A stretch of DNA of 64,000 bases from Rarobacter incanus (GCF_006715765.1 NZ_VFNV01000001.1:1860001-1924000); one strand, 5' to 3'. Counted from the first letter of the stretch, positions 8,772 through 17,612 are shown. Notes: generated by a model from the letters alone, not told the origin. Program-made: numbers and translations.

Positions 8772-9179
8772 GTGAATTACCAAGTTTCCAGGTCGGATGA
8801 GAAATGGCGCGAAATCCTGACGGCCCCGCGTTTCGCCGTCCTGCGCGAAGCGGCGACGGAACGCCCCTTTACCGGTGAGCTGCTTGCCGAACACCGACCG
8901 GGGACCTACCACTGCGCGGGTTGCGGCGCGCCGTTGTTTGACGCCGAAACGAAGTTCGAATCGCACTGCGGCTGGCCCAGCTTCTACAAGGACATCAAGC
9001 CGGGCGCGATCGAATACGTGCAGGATAAGAGCCACGGGATGGTCCGCACGGAAGTGCGCTGCGCCAACTGCGGTTCGCACCTGGGCCATATCTTTGATGA
9101 CGCCCCGCAGACGCCGACTGGCCAGCGTTTTTGCATCAATTCGCTTGCCCTTGAGTTCGTGCCGGCGGACGAAAGCTAG
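8772..9179 (+). CDS. msrB: peptide-methionine (R)-S-oxide reductase
   Basis: The 135-residue cytoplasmic enzyme repairs the R form of methionine sulfoxide in oxidised proteins. Zinc is held by two CxxC pairs (Cys48/Cys51 and Cys97/Cys100). The catalytic cysteine is Cys121 in RFCINS, and Cys66 (SHCGWPSF) is the likely resolving residue. The length is normal for a single-domain MsrB. The GTG start at 8772 is supported by AAGGAGG about eight bases upstream. No msrA is adjacent. The gene ends 16 bases before the convergent MarR regulator. Confidence 0.96.
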   Translation: MNYQVSRSDEKWREILTAPRFAVLREAATERPFTGELLAEHRPGTYHCAGCGAPLFDAETKFESHCGWPSFYKDIKPGAIEYVQDKSHGMVRTEVRCANCGSHLGHIFDDAPQTPTGQRFCINSLALEFVPADES

Positions 9180-9195
9180 CTATTTCAGCTGCCGA

Positions 9196-9678
9196 TTATT
9201 TCGACGAGTTCTCCCACGCCGTCACCGACTCAGCGAAACGGTGCAGCCCCGCCGCGAAGCTCGCGACGTCGTCCGGTCCCCAGTCCGCCAGTGCCGCCCC
9301 CAGAATTTCCAGCTGTTCGGTCCGCACCGCGCCGACCAATTCCAGTGCGGCGGGGGTGAGGGACAACCTGACGGATCGGCAGTCGTTTTCGTCGGGTCCG
9401 CGCTCTATCAGCCCGAAGGATTCAAGGCGCGCCACTTGCCGCGACATGGTCCCCTTCGAAACGCCCTGGGCGCCCGCAAGCTCGGAAAACATTGCGCCGG
9501 GGTTCCGCTTCAGGAAGCTCAGCAGCGGAAACGCGCTGGGGTCCAGCCGCGGGTCCACGGCGTGGATCGCCCGCTGCGTGATGTGGCGCCCCCGTCGCAG
9601 TATCACGCCCAGGTCGCGCAACAGCTCGATGAGCGCGGCGGGCGGGAACTCGGATGCGACGGGGGGAGATGCGCTCAC
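9196..9678 (-). CDS. MarR-family transcriptional regulator
   Basis: The 160-residue protein has the MarR winged helix between about residues 35 and 105 (SELAGAQGVSKGTMSRQVARLESFGLIER), followed by the acidic wing PDENDCRSVRLSLT. Its GTG start overlaps the TGA stop of the upstream efflux gene by four bases, so the two are translationally coupled and made from one transcript. It probably represses this operon through the palindrome at 11268-11282 and is relieved by a small-molecule ligand. This is inference from family behaviour and context. Confidence 0.9.
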   Translation of the reverse strand: MSASPPVASEFPPAALIELLRDLGVILRRGRHITQRAIHAVDPRLDPSAFPLLSFLKRNPGAMFSELAGAQGVSKGTMSRQVARLESFGLIERGPDENDCRSVRLSLTPAALELVGAVRTEQLEILGAALADWGPDDVASFAAGLHRFAESVTAWENSSK

Positions 9679-11255
9679 AGTTCAACAGTCTCCTGCGCCG
9701 CGGCCTGCTCACGCAACTGCTCGCCACTGCTGGTCCCCAACGGGATTTCGCGCATGAAGAGCAGTGCGATCAGCACAAGCACGGAGATCGGGGCGCTGAT
9801 CAAGAAGACGTGGGGGACACCGACGCCGTAGGCGTGTTCGATCACGGACACGATCGGCGCGGGCAACGAGTGGAGGTCGGGGATGTTTGTCAGGCCACCG
9901 CCAGTGCCTACGCCCAGAGTCGCAAGGCCGTGGGAGACCTCGTCACGCACTTTGGTGCTAAGGACGGATCCGAGCGCGGCCACGCCCATCGCCCCGCCCA
10001 TGGTCCGGAAGAAGGCCACGGCGGATGTGCCCGCCCCGATGTCCCTGATATCGAGCGTGTTTTGGGTGGCTAGCACCAGGTTTTGCATCAGCATGCCAAC
10101 GCCCGTGCCCATGACGAACAGGTAGACGAAGATGAGCGCCAAGGGCGTGTTCTCGTTGATGGTCCCCAGCGCACCAAGTGCCGCGATCAGCGTGATGGCA
10201 CCGGCGATCATGATCCTGCGGTACCGGCCCGTCGCGGCAATGATATTGCCCGAAAGCGTTGAGGCAGCGAACATTCCCACGGCCGTCGGAAGCGAGGCGA
10301 GTCCGGCGACCATCGTTGAATATCCGCGCGACAGCTGCATGTATTGGCCCAGGAACACGGAGGATCCGAACAGGGAGATCCCGATCGCGGCGCTGGCGAC
10401 GATGGCGACCACGAAGGTGCGGTTCTTGAATAGGTGCATGGGTAGCAAGGGCTCATCGGTGACCAATTCGATGCGGACTGCGACGGCGAGCGCGGCGATG
10501 CCGCCGCCCACAAACGCCGCGGATTGCCAGGACAGCCAGGCGAAATCGTCCCCGGCAAAGGTCACCCACAGCAGCAGGGATGCCACGCCGAGGCTGATCA
10601 GCAACGCCCCCCAATAGTCGATCTTGACGCGTCGGCGCGTGAATTCGGGGAGTTGCAGGGTGCGCTGGATGGTGACGATCGCGATGATGGCGAGCGGCAG
10701 TGTTAGGTAGAAGATCCACCGCCAGCCGAAGTGCTGGGTGATGAATCCGCCCAGCACGGGTCCGCCGACCATGGCCACGCCGGTGAAGGCACCGACGTAT
10801 CCCATGTACTTGCCTCGCTCGCGGGGGGAGACGATGTCGGCGATCAGTACCGGGCCCAGCGACATCAGGCCGCCCGCGCCGATGCCTTGCAGCGCGCGGA
10901 ACGCGATGTGGCTGAGCACGTTGGGCGCCATTCCGGCCAGCGCGCTGGAGATGACGGTGATGGCAAGCGCCAGCTGAATGAGGCGCTTGCGGTTGGTGAG
11001 GTCGGCCAGTTTGCCCCAGATGGGGGTGCTGATTGTGGACGTCAGCAGGGTTGCCGTCACGATCCAGGTGTAGGCGGCCTGCGTGCCCTTGAGGTCCGCG
11101 ACGATGACGGGCAGCGACGACGAGATGATCGAGGTCGACAGCACGGAGACGAACAGCCCGACGAGGATGCCGGACATGGCTTCAAGGACCTGGCGGGTGG
11201 GGCGCGGGGACGCCTCGATGCCTGCGTGGGCGATGGGGTTGGTAGTTGTGGTCAC
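9675..11255 (-). CDS. DHA2-family (EmrB/QacA) drug efflux MFS transporter
   Basis: The 526-residue protein has about 14 predicted membrane segments. It shows MFS signatures such as the motif A region GKLADLTNRKRLIQLAL and motif C GPVLGGFITQHFGWRWIF, typical of proton-coupled multidrug exporters of the DHA2 class. It is the first gene of a two-gene operon with the MarR regulator. The GTG at 11255 starts only 13 bases from the operator palindrome, and there is no Shine-Dalgarno site, which suggests a leaderless mRNA. The substrate is unknown. Confidence 0.92.
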   Translation of the reverse strand: MTTTTNPIAHAGIEASPRPTRQVLEAMSGILVGLFVSVLSTSIISSSLPVIVADLKGTQAAYTWIVTATLLTSTISTPIWGKLADLTNRKRLIQLALAITVISSALAGMAPNVLSHIAFRALQGIGAGGLMSLGPVLIADIVSPRERGKYMGYVGAFTGVAMVGGPVLGGFITQHFGWRWIFYLTLPLAIIAIVTIQRTLQLPEFTRRRVKIDYWGALLISLGVASLLLWVTFAGDDFAWLSWQSAAFVGGGIAALAVAVRIELVTDEPLLPMHLFKNRTFVVAIVASAAIGISLFGSSVFLGQYMQLSRGYSTMVAGLASLPTAVGMFAASTLSGNIIAATGRYRRIMIAGAITLIAALGALGTINENTPLALIFVYLFVMGTGVGMLMQNLVLATQNTLDIRDIGAGTSAVAFFRTMGGAMGVAALGSVLSTKVRDEVSHGLATLGVGTGGGLTNIPDLHSLPAPIVSVIEHAYGVGVPHVFLISAPISVLVLIALLFMREIPLGTSSGEQLREQAAAQETVEL

Positions 11256-11267
11256 CCATCGATAATA

Positions 11268-11282
11268 GTTGCCTTAGGCAAC
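11268..11282 (-). promoter_or_regulatory. MarR operator palindrome
   Basis: GTTGCC-TTA-GGCAAC is a perfect inverted repeat with a three-base centre, located 13-27 bases upstream of the efflux gene start. It matches the style of MarR operators upstream of MFS genes in actinobacteria. Binding by the co-transcribed MarR protein would give autoregulation. Confidence 0.75.
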
Positions 11283-11334
11283 GAAAGGGGGTGGAGCGGG
11301 GTGTTGAGTGCGTCACAGGTGTGGTTAAAAGGGT

Positions 11335-11375
11335 GCTGCGGGTGCCCAATCTGGAACGAATTGGGCACCCGCAGC
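11335..11375 (-). terminator. terminator hairpin after the SDR gene
   Basis: The arms GCTGCGGGTGCCCAAT and its exact complement pair over 16 bases around a nine-base loop. On the minus strand the stem is followed by ACCCTTTTAACC, a short T run. It separates the SDR gene from the efflux operon. Confidence 0.8.
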
Positions 11376-11435
11376 TACCGCCGGGAGAGGGGAGGGAGAG
11401 AGGTCACAAGAACTAGGCCGGCGGCAGATTTGGGG

Positions 11436-12194
11436 TTAGGAGTCGGCGCGCAGGTTGTTGCCGGCGGTCTCGCCGCCGTCGATTGCAATCGACGACCCGT
11501 TCACGAAACGCGACTCGTCGGATGCCAGATAGAGAACGAGCGCCGAGATTTCCTCCTGCTCGGCCGCCCGGCCGGCGGGGATTTGCCCGAACCCACGCTT
11601 GAGCCCGGCCGTAAGCGGCGTATTGACGGACCCGGGGTGGATCGAGTTGACGCGCACGCCATCGGCGCCAAAATCCAGCGCGGAAGTCTTGGTGATCCCC
11701 ATGACGCCCCACTTAGCCGCCGCATACGCGACGCGGTTTTTGAATCCGACGAGGCCCGCTATCGATGAGATGTTGATGATCGAGGAGGTTTCGTTCTTCT
11801 TGAGCTCGCCAATCGCCGCTTTCGTCCCGAAGAAGACGCCGTTGAGGTCGATGTCGATCGTTTTGACGAAGTCATCGACCGTTGCGTCCTCGACGTTGCC
11901 GCGAGTGAAAATGCCCGCGTTGTTGACCAGGACATCGAGTTTGCCGAACTTCTGGACGGACGCCTGCACGGCGGCGGCCCACGAGTCGTAGTCCGTGACG
12001 TTGAGTGTCACGAAGAGCGCATTGTCTTCGCCAAGTTCGGCGGCGAGTGCGGTTCCCTCGTCGGTCAATAAGTCGCCGATGACTACCTTCGCGCCCTCGG
12101 CGACCAGCGTGCGCGCGTGGGCGGCGCCCATGCCCCGCGCACCGCCGGAAATTAGTGCAACCTTGCCCGCTACGCGACCTGTCGTGCTTGTCAT
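11436..12194 (-). CDS. short-chain dehydrogenase/reductase (SDR)
   Basis: The 252-residue protein is a classical SDR. It has the cofactor motif GGARGMG at 17-23, NNAG at 91-94, the catalytic serine in NISSIAG at about 143-144, and the Tyr157-xxx-Lys161 pair in YAAAK. Asp41 after the second strand favours NAD(H). It looks like the 3-alpha/20-beta-hydroxysteroid dehydrogenase-like group, but the substrate is not deducible. The gene is divergent from an IclR regulator. It shares the decamer ATAGTGAACT, about 57 bases upstream of its start, with the OFA transporter further along, which suggests joint control. Confidence 0.88.
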   Translation of the reverse strand: MTSTTGRVAGKVALISGGARGMGAAHARTLVAEGAKVVIGDLLTDEGTALAAELGEDNALFVTLNVTDYDSWAAAVQASVQKFGKLDVLVNNAGIFTRGNVEDATVDDFVKTIDIDLNGVFFGTKAAIGELKKNETSSIINISSIAGLVGFKNRVAYAAAKWGVMGITKTSALDFGADGVRVNSIHPGSVNTPLTAGLKRGFGQIPAGRAAEQEEISALVLYLASDESRFVNGSSIAIDGGETAGNNLRADS

Positions 12195-12250
12195 GGTGTG
12201 GCCCTTCCTCGCCCATCCAAACTTTTTGCATTATCTGAATCTGATGGCAG

Positions 12251-12260
12251 ATAGTGAACT
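12251..12260. promoter_or_regulatory. candidate IclR-regulon motif upstream of SDR
   Basis: ATAGTGAACT lies 57-66 bases upstream of the SDR start. The identical decamer is at 13545-13554, 59-68 bases upstream of the OFA transporter start. The core AGTGAACT is semi-palindromic. A flanking pair TATCTG/CAGATA lies at about 12232-12254. Only two sites are available, so this is a weak prediction. Confidence 0.35.
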
Positions 12261-12490
12261 TCAGTAGTCCCAATCTAGCTACCGCAAGTGCGCGCCGCGA
12301 GGGGTCTTACGTCCTAATCGTTCGATCGAAATGTGGTGTCTTGCTTTGGTCGCGTTGCGCGTGATCGCTGCGCGGCACTAAGGCGCGCGCCAGCGGCGCG
12401 CTTATCCGTGGCGGGGTGCTGGTCGGGCGCGGGCGCAGCGCGGGCCCTTTGATCGGGTTCGCGGGTGCGCGCGGTGCGACAATCGAAGGC

Positions 12491-13285
12491 ATGAGTGAGC
12501 AGGGTGCGGCGCAGGTCGCTGAGGGCAAGCAGGCGGGGACTCTCATCCAGTCGGTTTCCCGGGCTTCGGCGATCATGATGGCGGTTGCCGAGTCGGATGC
12601 GGGGGTGTCGGCGCGGGATGTGGCCGAGCGTGTAGGGATCAACGCCGCCACTGCTCACAACCTGTTGCGCACCTTGTTGCATGAAGGGCTGCTGGAAAAG
12701 GCCCCGGGCCCCGCGTATGTGCTGGGTCCCGCGGCGCGCGTGCTCGCGGCTGCGGCCTCCCGGCTGCGCCGCCCCCCCCAGGCGTTCCACGAAGCGCTAA
12801 CCGGACTGGCGGCCGAAACCGGGGAAACCGCGTACCTGGGAGCGTGGAGCGGCGACCAGATATCGCTCGTCGAATCGGTGGAATCAATGCACACTCTGCG
12901 GCTGGTTCCGCGTCCGCTGGGACCCGAAATGGACACGATAAACGCGCGCGCGACGGCCAAAATCCTGCTCGCATACTGCCCGGAGGACGTGAAGGATTCC
13001 GTGCTCGATCGTTGCGCCTTCCCCGCGCTCACACCCGCGACGATTGTTACTCGCGCTGCCTTCGAGGCGGAACTCGTGCGCGTGCGCGCTGCTGGTGTCG
13101 CGTACGACCGCGAGGAATACTTGCAAGGGGCGTCGTGCGTGTCCGCGCCCATCTGGGTTGGTTCGGCGGTGCCTGCCTGCCTGTCGTTGCACGTGCCGCA
13201 GTCGCGTTTCGCGGGCCAGTTCGAGCGCCTGACGGAGGCTACGGTGCGCTACGCCGAGCAGGCGTCGGTGCGCTCTACGCGTTAG
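12491..13285 (+). CDS. IclR-family transcriptional regulator
   Basis: The 264-residue protein has an N-terminal winged helix (about residues 18-80, SARDVAERVGINAATAHNLLRTLLHEGLLEK) and a C-terminal IclR effector domain with the usual NARATAKILLAY and YDREEYLQGASCVSAPI blocks. I place the start at the ATG at 12491, where the domain begins; the open frame upstream of it is not family-like. It lies between the SDR gene and the OFA transporter and probably controls both. The last codons and stop fall inside the first unit of a 41-bp tandem repeat, so the C-terminal tail may have been reshaped by repeat slippage. Confidence 0.9.
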   Translation: MSEQGAAQVAEGKQAGTLIQSVSRASAIMMAVAESDAGVSARDVAERVGINAATAHNLLRTLLHEGLLEKAPGPAYVLGPAARVLAAAASRLRRPPQAFHEALTGLAAETGETAYLGAWSGDQISLVESVESMHTLRLVPRPLGPEMDTINARATAKILLAYCPEDVKDSVLDRCAFPALTPATIVTRAAFEAELVRVRAAGVAYDREEYLQGASCVSAPIWVGSAVPACLSLHVPQSRFAGQFERLTEATVRYAEQASVRSTR

Positions 13286-13420
13286 TTCGCCGCGCCGGGT
13301 GGGCGTCGGTGCGCTCTGCGCGTTAGTTCGCCGCGCCGGGTGGGCGTCGGTGCGCTCTGCGCGTTAGTTCGCCGCGCCGGGTGGGCGTCGGTGCGCTCTG
13401 CGCGTTAGTTCGCCGCGCCG
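13261..13420. repeat. 41-bp tandem repeat, four copies, starting inside the IclR gene
   Basis: Units begin GGCGTCGGTGCGCTCT at 13261, 13302, 13343 and 13384. The first copy encodes the C-terminal residues and stop codon of the IclR protein, and the later copies carry duplicated stop-codon contexts. The repeat fills the first part of the 327-base gap before the OFA transporter. The rest of the gap holds the putative regulatory decamer at 13545. Confidence 0.92.
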
Positions 13421-13544
13421 CGTTCAGTTTCCCTAAGCAGGCGGCGGCCTGCTGCGTCAGCTAGCGGCGTATGGGTCTAGCGAGATTTTCTTTCCCCACT
13501 GCGCATCGGGCCGTAGGTCCCGACCCGCCTCGACCCAAGTCCAT

Positions 13545-13554
13545 ATAGTGAACT
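13545..13554 (+). promoter_or_regulatory. candidate IclR-regulon motif upstream of the OFA transporter
   Basis: ATAGTGAACT, identical to the motif upstream of the SDR gene, is 59-68 bases before the OFA start. It lies in an extended imperfect inverted repeat with arms TAGTG and CACTA (13546-13565). Confidence 0.35.
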
Positions 13555-13612
13555 CAAGTGCACTAAATGATCCAATGGCGGGTGGCTCCCCGCCCTCACG
13601 ACGGAGGCAGGC

Positions 13613-14887
13613 GTGTCCACACAAACGACCAGGTCGCGATGGCTGGTATTCCTAGGCGGCTTCGTGATTTCCTTCATGATTGCCGGTATCGCGCTATTCA
13701 GCGTGTTCAAGCAGGAACTGATCGAAACCAACGGGCTAGACGCGGGGGCCGTGCCGCTCGCGATGTCTATCTACCTGTTCACCATGGCCTTCGGCGGCAT
13801 TTTCTCGGGGCGCATCGCCGACAAGTACGGCGCGGTCCCGTTGATGTACGGCGGTGCGGTCGCCTACGGGCTCGGCTGGTTCCTGACCGGCAACGTACAT
13901 TCGACGGGGCAGCTGTACCTGGTATTCGGCCTGCTGGCAGGCCTTGGCGTGGGCGCCGTTTACAACCCCACAATCGCGGTCACGCTGCGGTGATTCCCGG
14001 ACATCCGCGGGAAGGTGTCCGGAATGCTGCTTGCTGGCGCGGCTATAGGTCCCGCGATCTTGGCGCCGATCATGAACTCGCTGATCGAAAAGTACGGCGT
14101 GACAACGGCCCTGCACGCCCTGGGAATCATCTTCTTCGTTTCGATCGCGGCGTGCGGCTGGTTGATCGTCACGCCCCCTGCGGGGTGGGTACCGCGAGGC
14201 TGGACGCCGCCCGCCGTCACGGCGGGCACGGCCGGGGCCGCAACAGAAAAGACCTGGAAGCAGATGATGGCGACCCCATTGTTCTGGGCGATGATTCTAC
14301 TGATGGCGTGCGCTGCCACCGCCGGGAACATGCTTGTCAGCTCCGCCAAGCCAATCGCCGTTTTGCAGGTCGGCGGCGGGTTTGGCATGGAGGCCGCCGC
14401 GTTCGGTGCGATTATCGTCTCGATCTCGACCCTTGCGAACTTTGCAGGTCGCCTCAGCTTCGGCGCTCTGTACGACAAAATCGGCCCGAATCGGTCGCTC
14501 CTCATATCCCTCGGGGCAACCATTGTCGCGATGGCGGCCATGTCGGCCGCATCCAATGCCTTCTTCTTTACGGTCTGCATCGTGGTTCTAGGGTTCGCAT
14601 TTGGTGGCGTACTGGTGATATTCCCGCCCATGACCTCACGCAACTTCGGCATGAAGAACCTTGGGATCAACTACGGGATCATGTTCATCGGTTATGCCAT
14701 CGGTGGGTACATCGGCCCCAAGTTAGCTACCGCCTTTGTCGGCCCGGACCCCGCCGCGACGAACTACTACCGTGGCGCGTACATCGGCGCCATCGTCGTC
14801 GGGATCGTCGGGATCGCGATTGTCGCCCTGATCATGTGGCTCGAAAAGAGGCAAAGGGCCGCACTTACAGCGACGGCGACCGCGTAG
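13613..14887 (+). pseudogene. OFA-family MFS transporter interrupted by an in-frame TGA
   Basis: Two open segments, 13613-13993 and 14015-14887, are in the same frame and together encode about 424 residues of an oxalate/formate-antiporter-family MFS protein with about 12 membrane segments. The TGA at 13991-13993 falls in VTLR-*-FPDIRGK. Relatives have a tryptophan there (VTLRWFPDKRG), so a TGG to TGA change explains it. Start GTG 13613 is preceded by ACGGAGG. The second segment could restart at the GTG at 14015, but that would lack the first four helices. Flanking sequence is otherwise undamaged, so the loss is recent, or it could be a base-call error. It is probably under IclR control and would import or exchange a small carboxylate. 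Confidence 0.88.
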
Positions 14888-14945
14888 CCGAATGGCTGCG
14901 TCCGTCGCCCCGCCCGGCGTGCCCGGTCGCACACCTGCCCATCAC

Positions 14946-15017
14946 CGCGGGACGGACTGGGACGCCGGGCGTGCCGCTGCCCGCGGGACCGACTGGGACG
15001 CCGGGCGTGCCCGTGTC
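14946..15017. repeat. two tandem 36-bp repeats
   Basis: Units 14946-14981 and 14982-15017 share CGCGGGAC(G/C)GACTGGGACG and the following GCCGGGCGTGCC. They lie between the transporter and the following hypothetical gene and may be translated only if that gene starts upstream. Confidence 0.8.
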
Positions 15018-15053
15018 CGCGCCACCTTCGCGGGGATGCGGGACAATGGGGCG

Positions 15054-15698
15054 GTGAACTCGTCGGGAAAAAACGGCCGAAGGCCGCGCAGACCAGCAAG
15101 CTTGGACTGGCGCGACGCCGAAAAGATCCCCGGGGATCCCGACCCCGCGCTGCGCAACGATCTCGCGCATATGACCGCGAACATGATCGTGCACGGCGCC
15201 CGCGACTCGGAGGATCCCGACGTCGTCGGCAGGCTCATCCGGTTGGTCGATACCGAAGGCTTGGACCTGGTCGCGGGCCTGTGGGCGGATTCTCCTGCCG
15301 AGACCCTGCCGGGGGCCCTGTGGCGGCTCTACATGCTGCGCGAGTTTGTGCGGCGCGATCCGGAGCAGACCACACGCCGGTACCGCATGGGGATAGCCGC
15401 CGCGCCGGTTGCGGAGGCGATCGCTGGGGCGGCAAGCGCGCCCGGACCGCAGGACCTGCGCAGGGTCGCGGACGCAGTCCTAGGCGGGGTGTACGGCGGT
15501 GACCTGGCGGTCGCGCTGGAGCGCGCTGCCGCGTTTTGCAGGCTGCTAGCAACGGGCGCCGCCTTCGATGCCGACTCGCTCGATCTGGTCGCGGGCGACC
15601 GGGCCCGGCGCCTCACTCTGGCCGCGGCGGGGATGGACCGCACCGCGGACGAGCTGACGCACGCGGCCGAATTATGGCGCGGCGGCAAGTTAGACTGA
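15054..15698 (+). CDS. conserved actinobacterial hypothetical protein
   Basis: I do not recognise a named family. The likely protein is about 214 residues from the GTG at 15054 (alternative ATG at 15036); the open frame continues up to 14892 but that part encodes the 36-bp repeat and looks non-genic. The protein is alpha-helical and soluble, with no signal peptide or membrane segment. Recognisable stretches include GLWADSPAETLPGALWRLYMLREFVRR and TRRYRMGIAAAPVAEAI. It sits upstream of the DUF47-pit operon but is separated by 222 bases. Confidence 0.65.
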   Translation: MNSSGKNGRRPRRPASLDWRDAEKIPGDPDPALRNDLAHMTANMIVHGARDSEDPDVVGRLIRLVDTEGLDLVAGLWADSPAETLPGALWRLYMLREFVRRDPEQTTRRYRMGIAAAPVAEAIAGAASAPGPQDLRRVADAVLGGVYGGDLAVALERAAAFCRLLATGAAFDADSLDLVAGDRARRLTLAAAGMDRTADELTHAAELWRGGKLD

Positions 15699-15920
15699 TG
15701 GTGCGACGTCAGGCTGCGGTAGCCCCGGGCTCCAACACCAGCCGCTGCGAGCGGCCACACGCCGAGAGGCGCTCCCGGTCTGGCGTCGCTTTTCCATTTG
15801 TGCCGACATTTCGGGCACCAAATGTTCGCACTATGGACACCCGGCGTTTACCGGTTATTGTGAGATGCGTCGGCGTCCATATCCGACCGCTTCACAACCC
15901 AACCATGTACGGAGACTGCT

Positions 15921-16535
15921 GTGCGATTCACCCCGCGCGACAACACGTTCTTTGAGCTCCTGGCCGAATCGGCCCAGCAACTCGTCGAAGGATCGAACAT
16001 CTTGGCCCAGATTACTGGCGCCGAAGGTTCGGACCGCAAGAAGCTTGCGAAGCGGATGAGCGAGATTGAGCACGCCGGAGATGAGGCAACCCACGCCATC
16101 ATCAAGCGCCTCAACTCCACGTTCGTGACGCCCTTTGACCGCGACGACATATATAACCTCGCATCGGGCCTGGACGACTGCCTGGACTACATGGATGAGG
16201 CGGCGGAACGCATTGTCCTGTACAAAATCGATGAACTGCCGGACCGGGTTGACGACCAGGTCGAAATCCTGCGACGGATGGCCGAACTGACCGCGACCGC
16301 TATGCCGGGGCTGCGGTCCATGAATGAACTGCACGACTACTGGGTTGAGATCAACCGCCTAGAGAACCAAGCGGACAAGGCGTACCGTAAGCTGATTAGT
16401 CATCTCTTTGAAGACGTCAAGGACCCGATCCAGCTCATGAAGCAGCGCGAGGTGGTTGAGGTGCTGGAAAAGGCCGCCGACGCGTTCGAGAAGGTCGCGA
16501 ACTTCGTCGAGACCATAGCCGTCAAGGAAGCGTGA
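15921..16535 (+). CDS. DUF47 (PhoU-like) phosphate transport accessory protein
   Basis: The 204-residue protein is all helical and matches the DUF47 family, relatives of PhoU that accompany low-affinity Pit transporters. Family blocks are visible: FFELLAESAQQLVEGS near the start, EIEHAGDEATHAIIKRLN, and TPFDRDDIYNLASGLDDCLDYMDEAAE with the metal-binding acidic residues. It should modulate phosphate uptake at the membrane face. The GTG start at 15921 has GGAGA about ten bases upstream. It is followed after seven bases by pit, so the pair is an operon. Confidence 0.93.
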   Translation: MRFTPRDNTFFELLAESAQQLVEGSNILAQITGAEGSDRKKLAKRMSEIEHAGDEATHAIIKRLNSTFVTPFDRDDIYNLASGLDDCLDYMDEAAERIVLYKIDELPDRVDDQVEILRRMAELTATAMPGLRSMNELHDYWVEINRLENQADKAYRKLISHLFEDVKDPIQLMKQREVVEVLEKAADAFEKVANFVETIAVKEA

Positions 16536-16542
16536 TCGCGAC

Positions 16543-17547
16543 GTGGAGTTCGCGCTCGTCATCCTGGTAGTACTGATCGCACTAACCTTCGATTTCACCA
16601 ACGGCTTCCACGACGCGGCCAACGCCATAGCCACTTCGATCGGCACCCGGGCGCTGACACCGCGGGCCGCCCTGGCCATGGCCGCGGTGTGCAACCTCCT
16701 CGGAGCCATGCTCGGCACCAATGTCGCTGAAACCATCGCGCACAACATCGTGGACATTCAGGATCAGTCCAGTCATTTTGGTTTGATCATCGTCTTGTCC
16801 GCACTGATCGGCGCGATCACCTGGAACCTCATCACCTGGTGGTTCGGGTTGCCCTCTTCGTCGACACATGCACTGATCGGCGGGCTCACCGGCGTCGGAT
16901 TGGCCGCCGGAATTCCGGTCTTCTGGTCCTCCATCGTCGACAAAGTCGTCATCCCAATGGTGGTTTCACCGCTGGTCGGATTCGGGCTGGCGTTTGTCGT
17001 CATGGTCGGGGTGTTGTGGCTCATTAGGAACGCTCGCCCCAACCCGACAAACCGCCGGTTCCGCATCGCCCAGACGGCATCGGCCGCCGCCATGGCGCTG
17101 GGTCACGGTTTGCAGGACGCTCAAAAGACGATGGGAATCATCATGCTCGCGCTTATCGCAGGTGGGCACTATTCGAAGGATGATTCCATCCCCTGGTGGG
17201 TTAAGGTTTGCGCGGCATTGGCCATATCCGCGGGCACGTATTCGGGCGGATGGCGGATCATGCGGACACTGGGGCGCCGCATTATCGAGCTCGATCCCGC
17301 GCGCGGGTTCGTCGCGGAGAGCGTTTCCGCAATTGTCCTCTATGTCAACGCCTACGTTTTGCACGCGCCGATTTCAACGACGCACACGATTACCTCTGCG
17401 ATCATGGGGGTTGGCGCCACCAAGCGGGTCTCGGCGGTCAGGTGGGGCGTGGCCAAGAACATCGTTGTCGGGTGGGTGCTGACGATTCCCGCGGCGGCGA
17501 TAGTCGGCGCCGTCAGCTTCTGGGTCGTCAACGGGATGCTCAAGTAG
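16543..17547 (+). CDS. pit: low-affinity inorganic phosphate transporter (Pit family)
   Basis: The 334-residue membrane protein shows both halves of the PiT duplication. The N-terminal signature is FDFTNGFHDAANAIATSIGT and the C-terminal half has APISTTHTITSAIMGVG. GLPSSSTHALIGGLTGVG is the second diagnostic block. About ten membrane segments are predicted. It carries metal-phosphate in symport with protons. The GTG at 16543 is seven bases after the DUF47 stop. A strong bidirectional hairpin ends the operon at 17572-17612. The ppk gene nearby fits a local phosphate-storage theme. Confidence 0.95.
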   Translation: MEFALVILVVLIALTFDFTNGFHDAANAIATSIGTRALTPRAALAMAAVCNLLGAMLGTNVAETIAHNIVDIQDQSSHFGLIIVLSALIGAITWNLITWWFGLPSSSTHALIGGLTGVGLAAGIPVFWSSIVDKVVIPMVVSPLVGFGLAFVVMVGVLWLIRNARPNPTNRRFRIAQTASAAAMALGHGLQDAQKTMGIIMLALIAGGHYSKDDSIPWWVKVCAALAISAGTYSGGWRIMRTLGRRIIELDPARGFVAESVSAIVLYVNAYVLHAPISTTHTITSAIMGVGATKRVSAVRWGVAKNIVVGWVLTIPAAAIVGAVSFWVVNGMLK

Positions 17548-17571
17548 CGGCGACCCAAACCAGGATCAGCG

Positions 17572-17612
17572 GGTGAAGGCCCCGGGTGCTAAAGGTGCCC
17601 GGGGCCTTCACC
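17572..17612. terminator. bidirectional terminator overlapping the NUDIX stop codon
   Basis: The arms GGTGAAGGCCCCGGG and its complement pair perfectly over 15 bases with an 11-base loop. It sits 25 bases after pit on the plus strand. On the minus strand it contains the TGA stop of the NUDIX gene (17608-17610) in one arm. No long T run follows on either side, so efficiency is uncertain. Confidence 0.7.

Noticed and set aside
13991-13993. Selenocysteine or recoding at the OFA TGA
   Set aside because: The family has tryptophan and not cysteine there, and I see no recoding hairpin; a TGG-to-TGA change is simpler.
13567-15057. A 496-codon open frame overlapping the OFA transporter
   Set aside because: Its product is Arg-rich with no transmembrane pattern and is a shadow of the real transporter frame.
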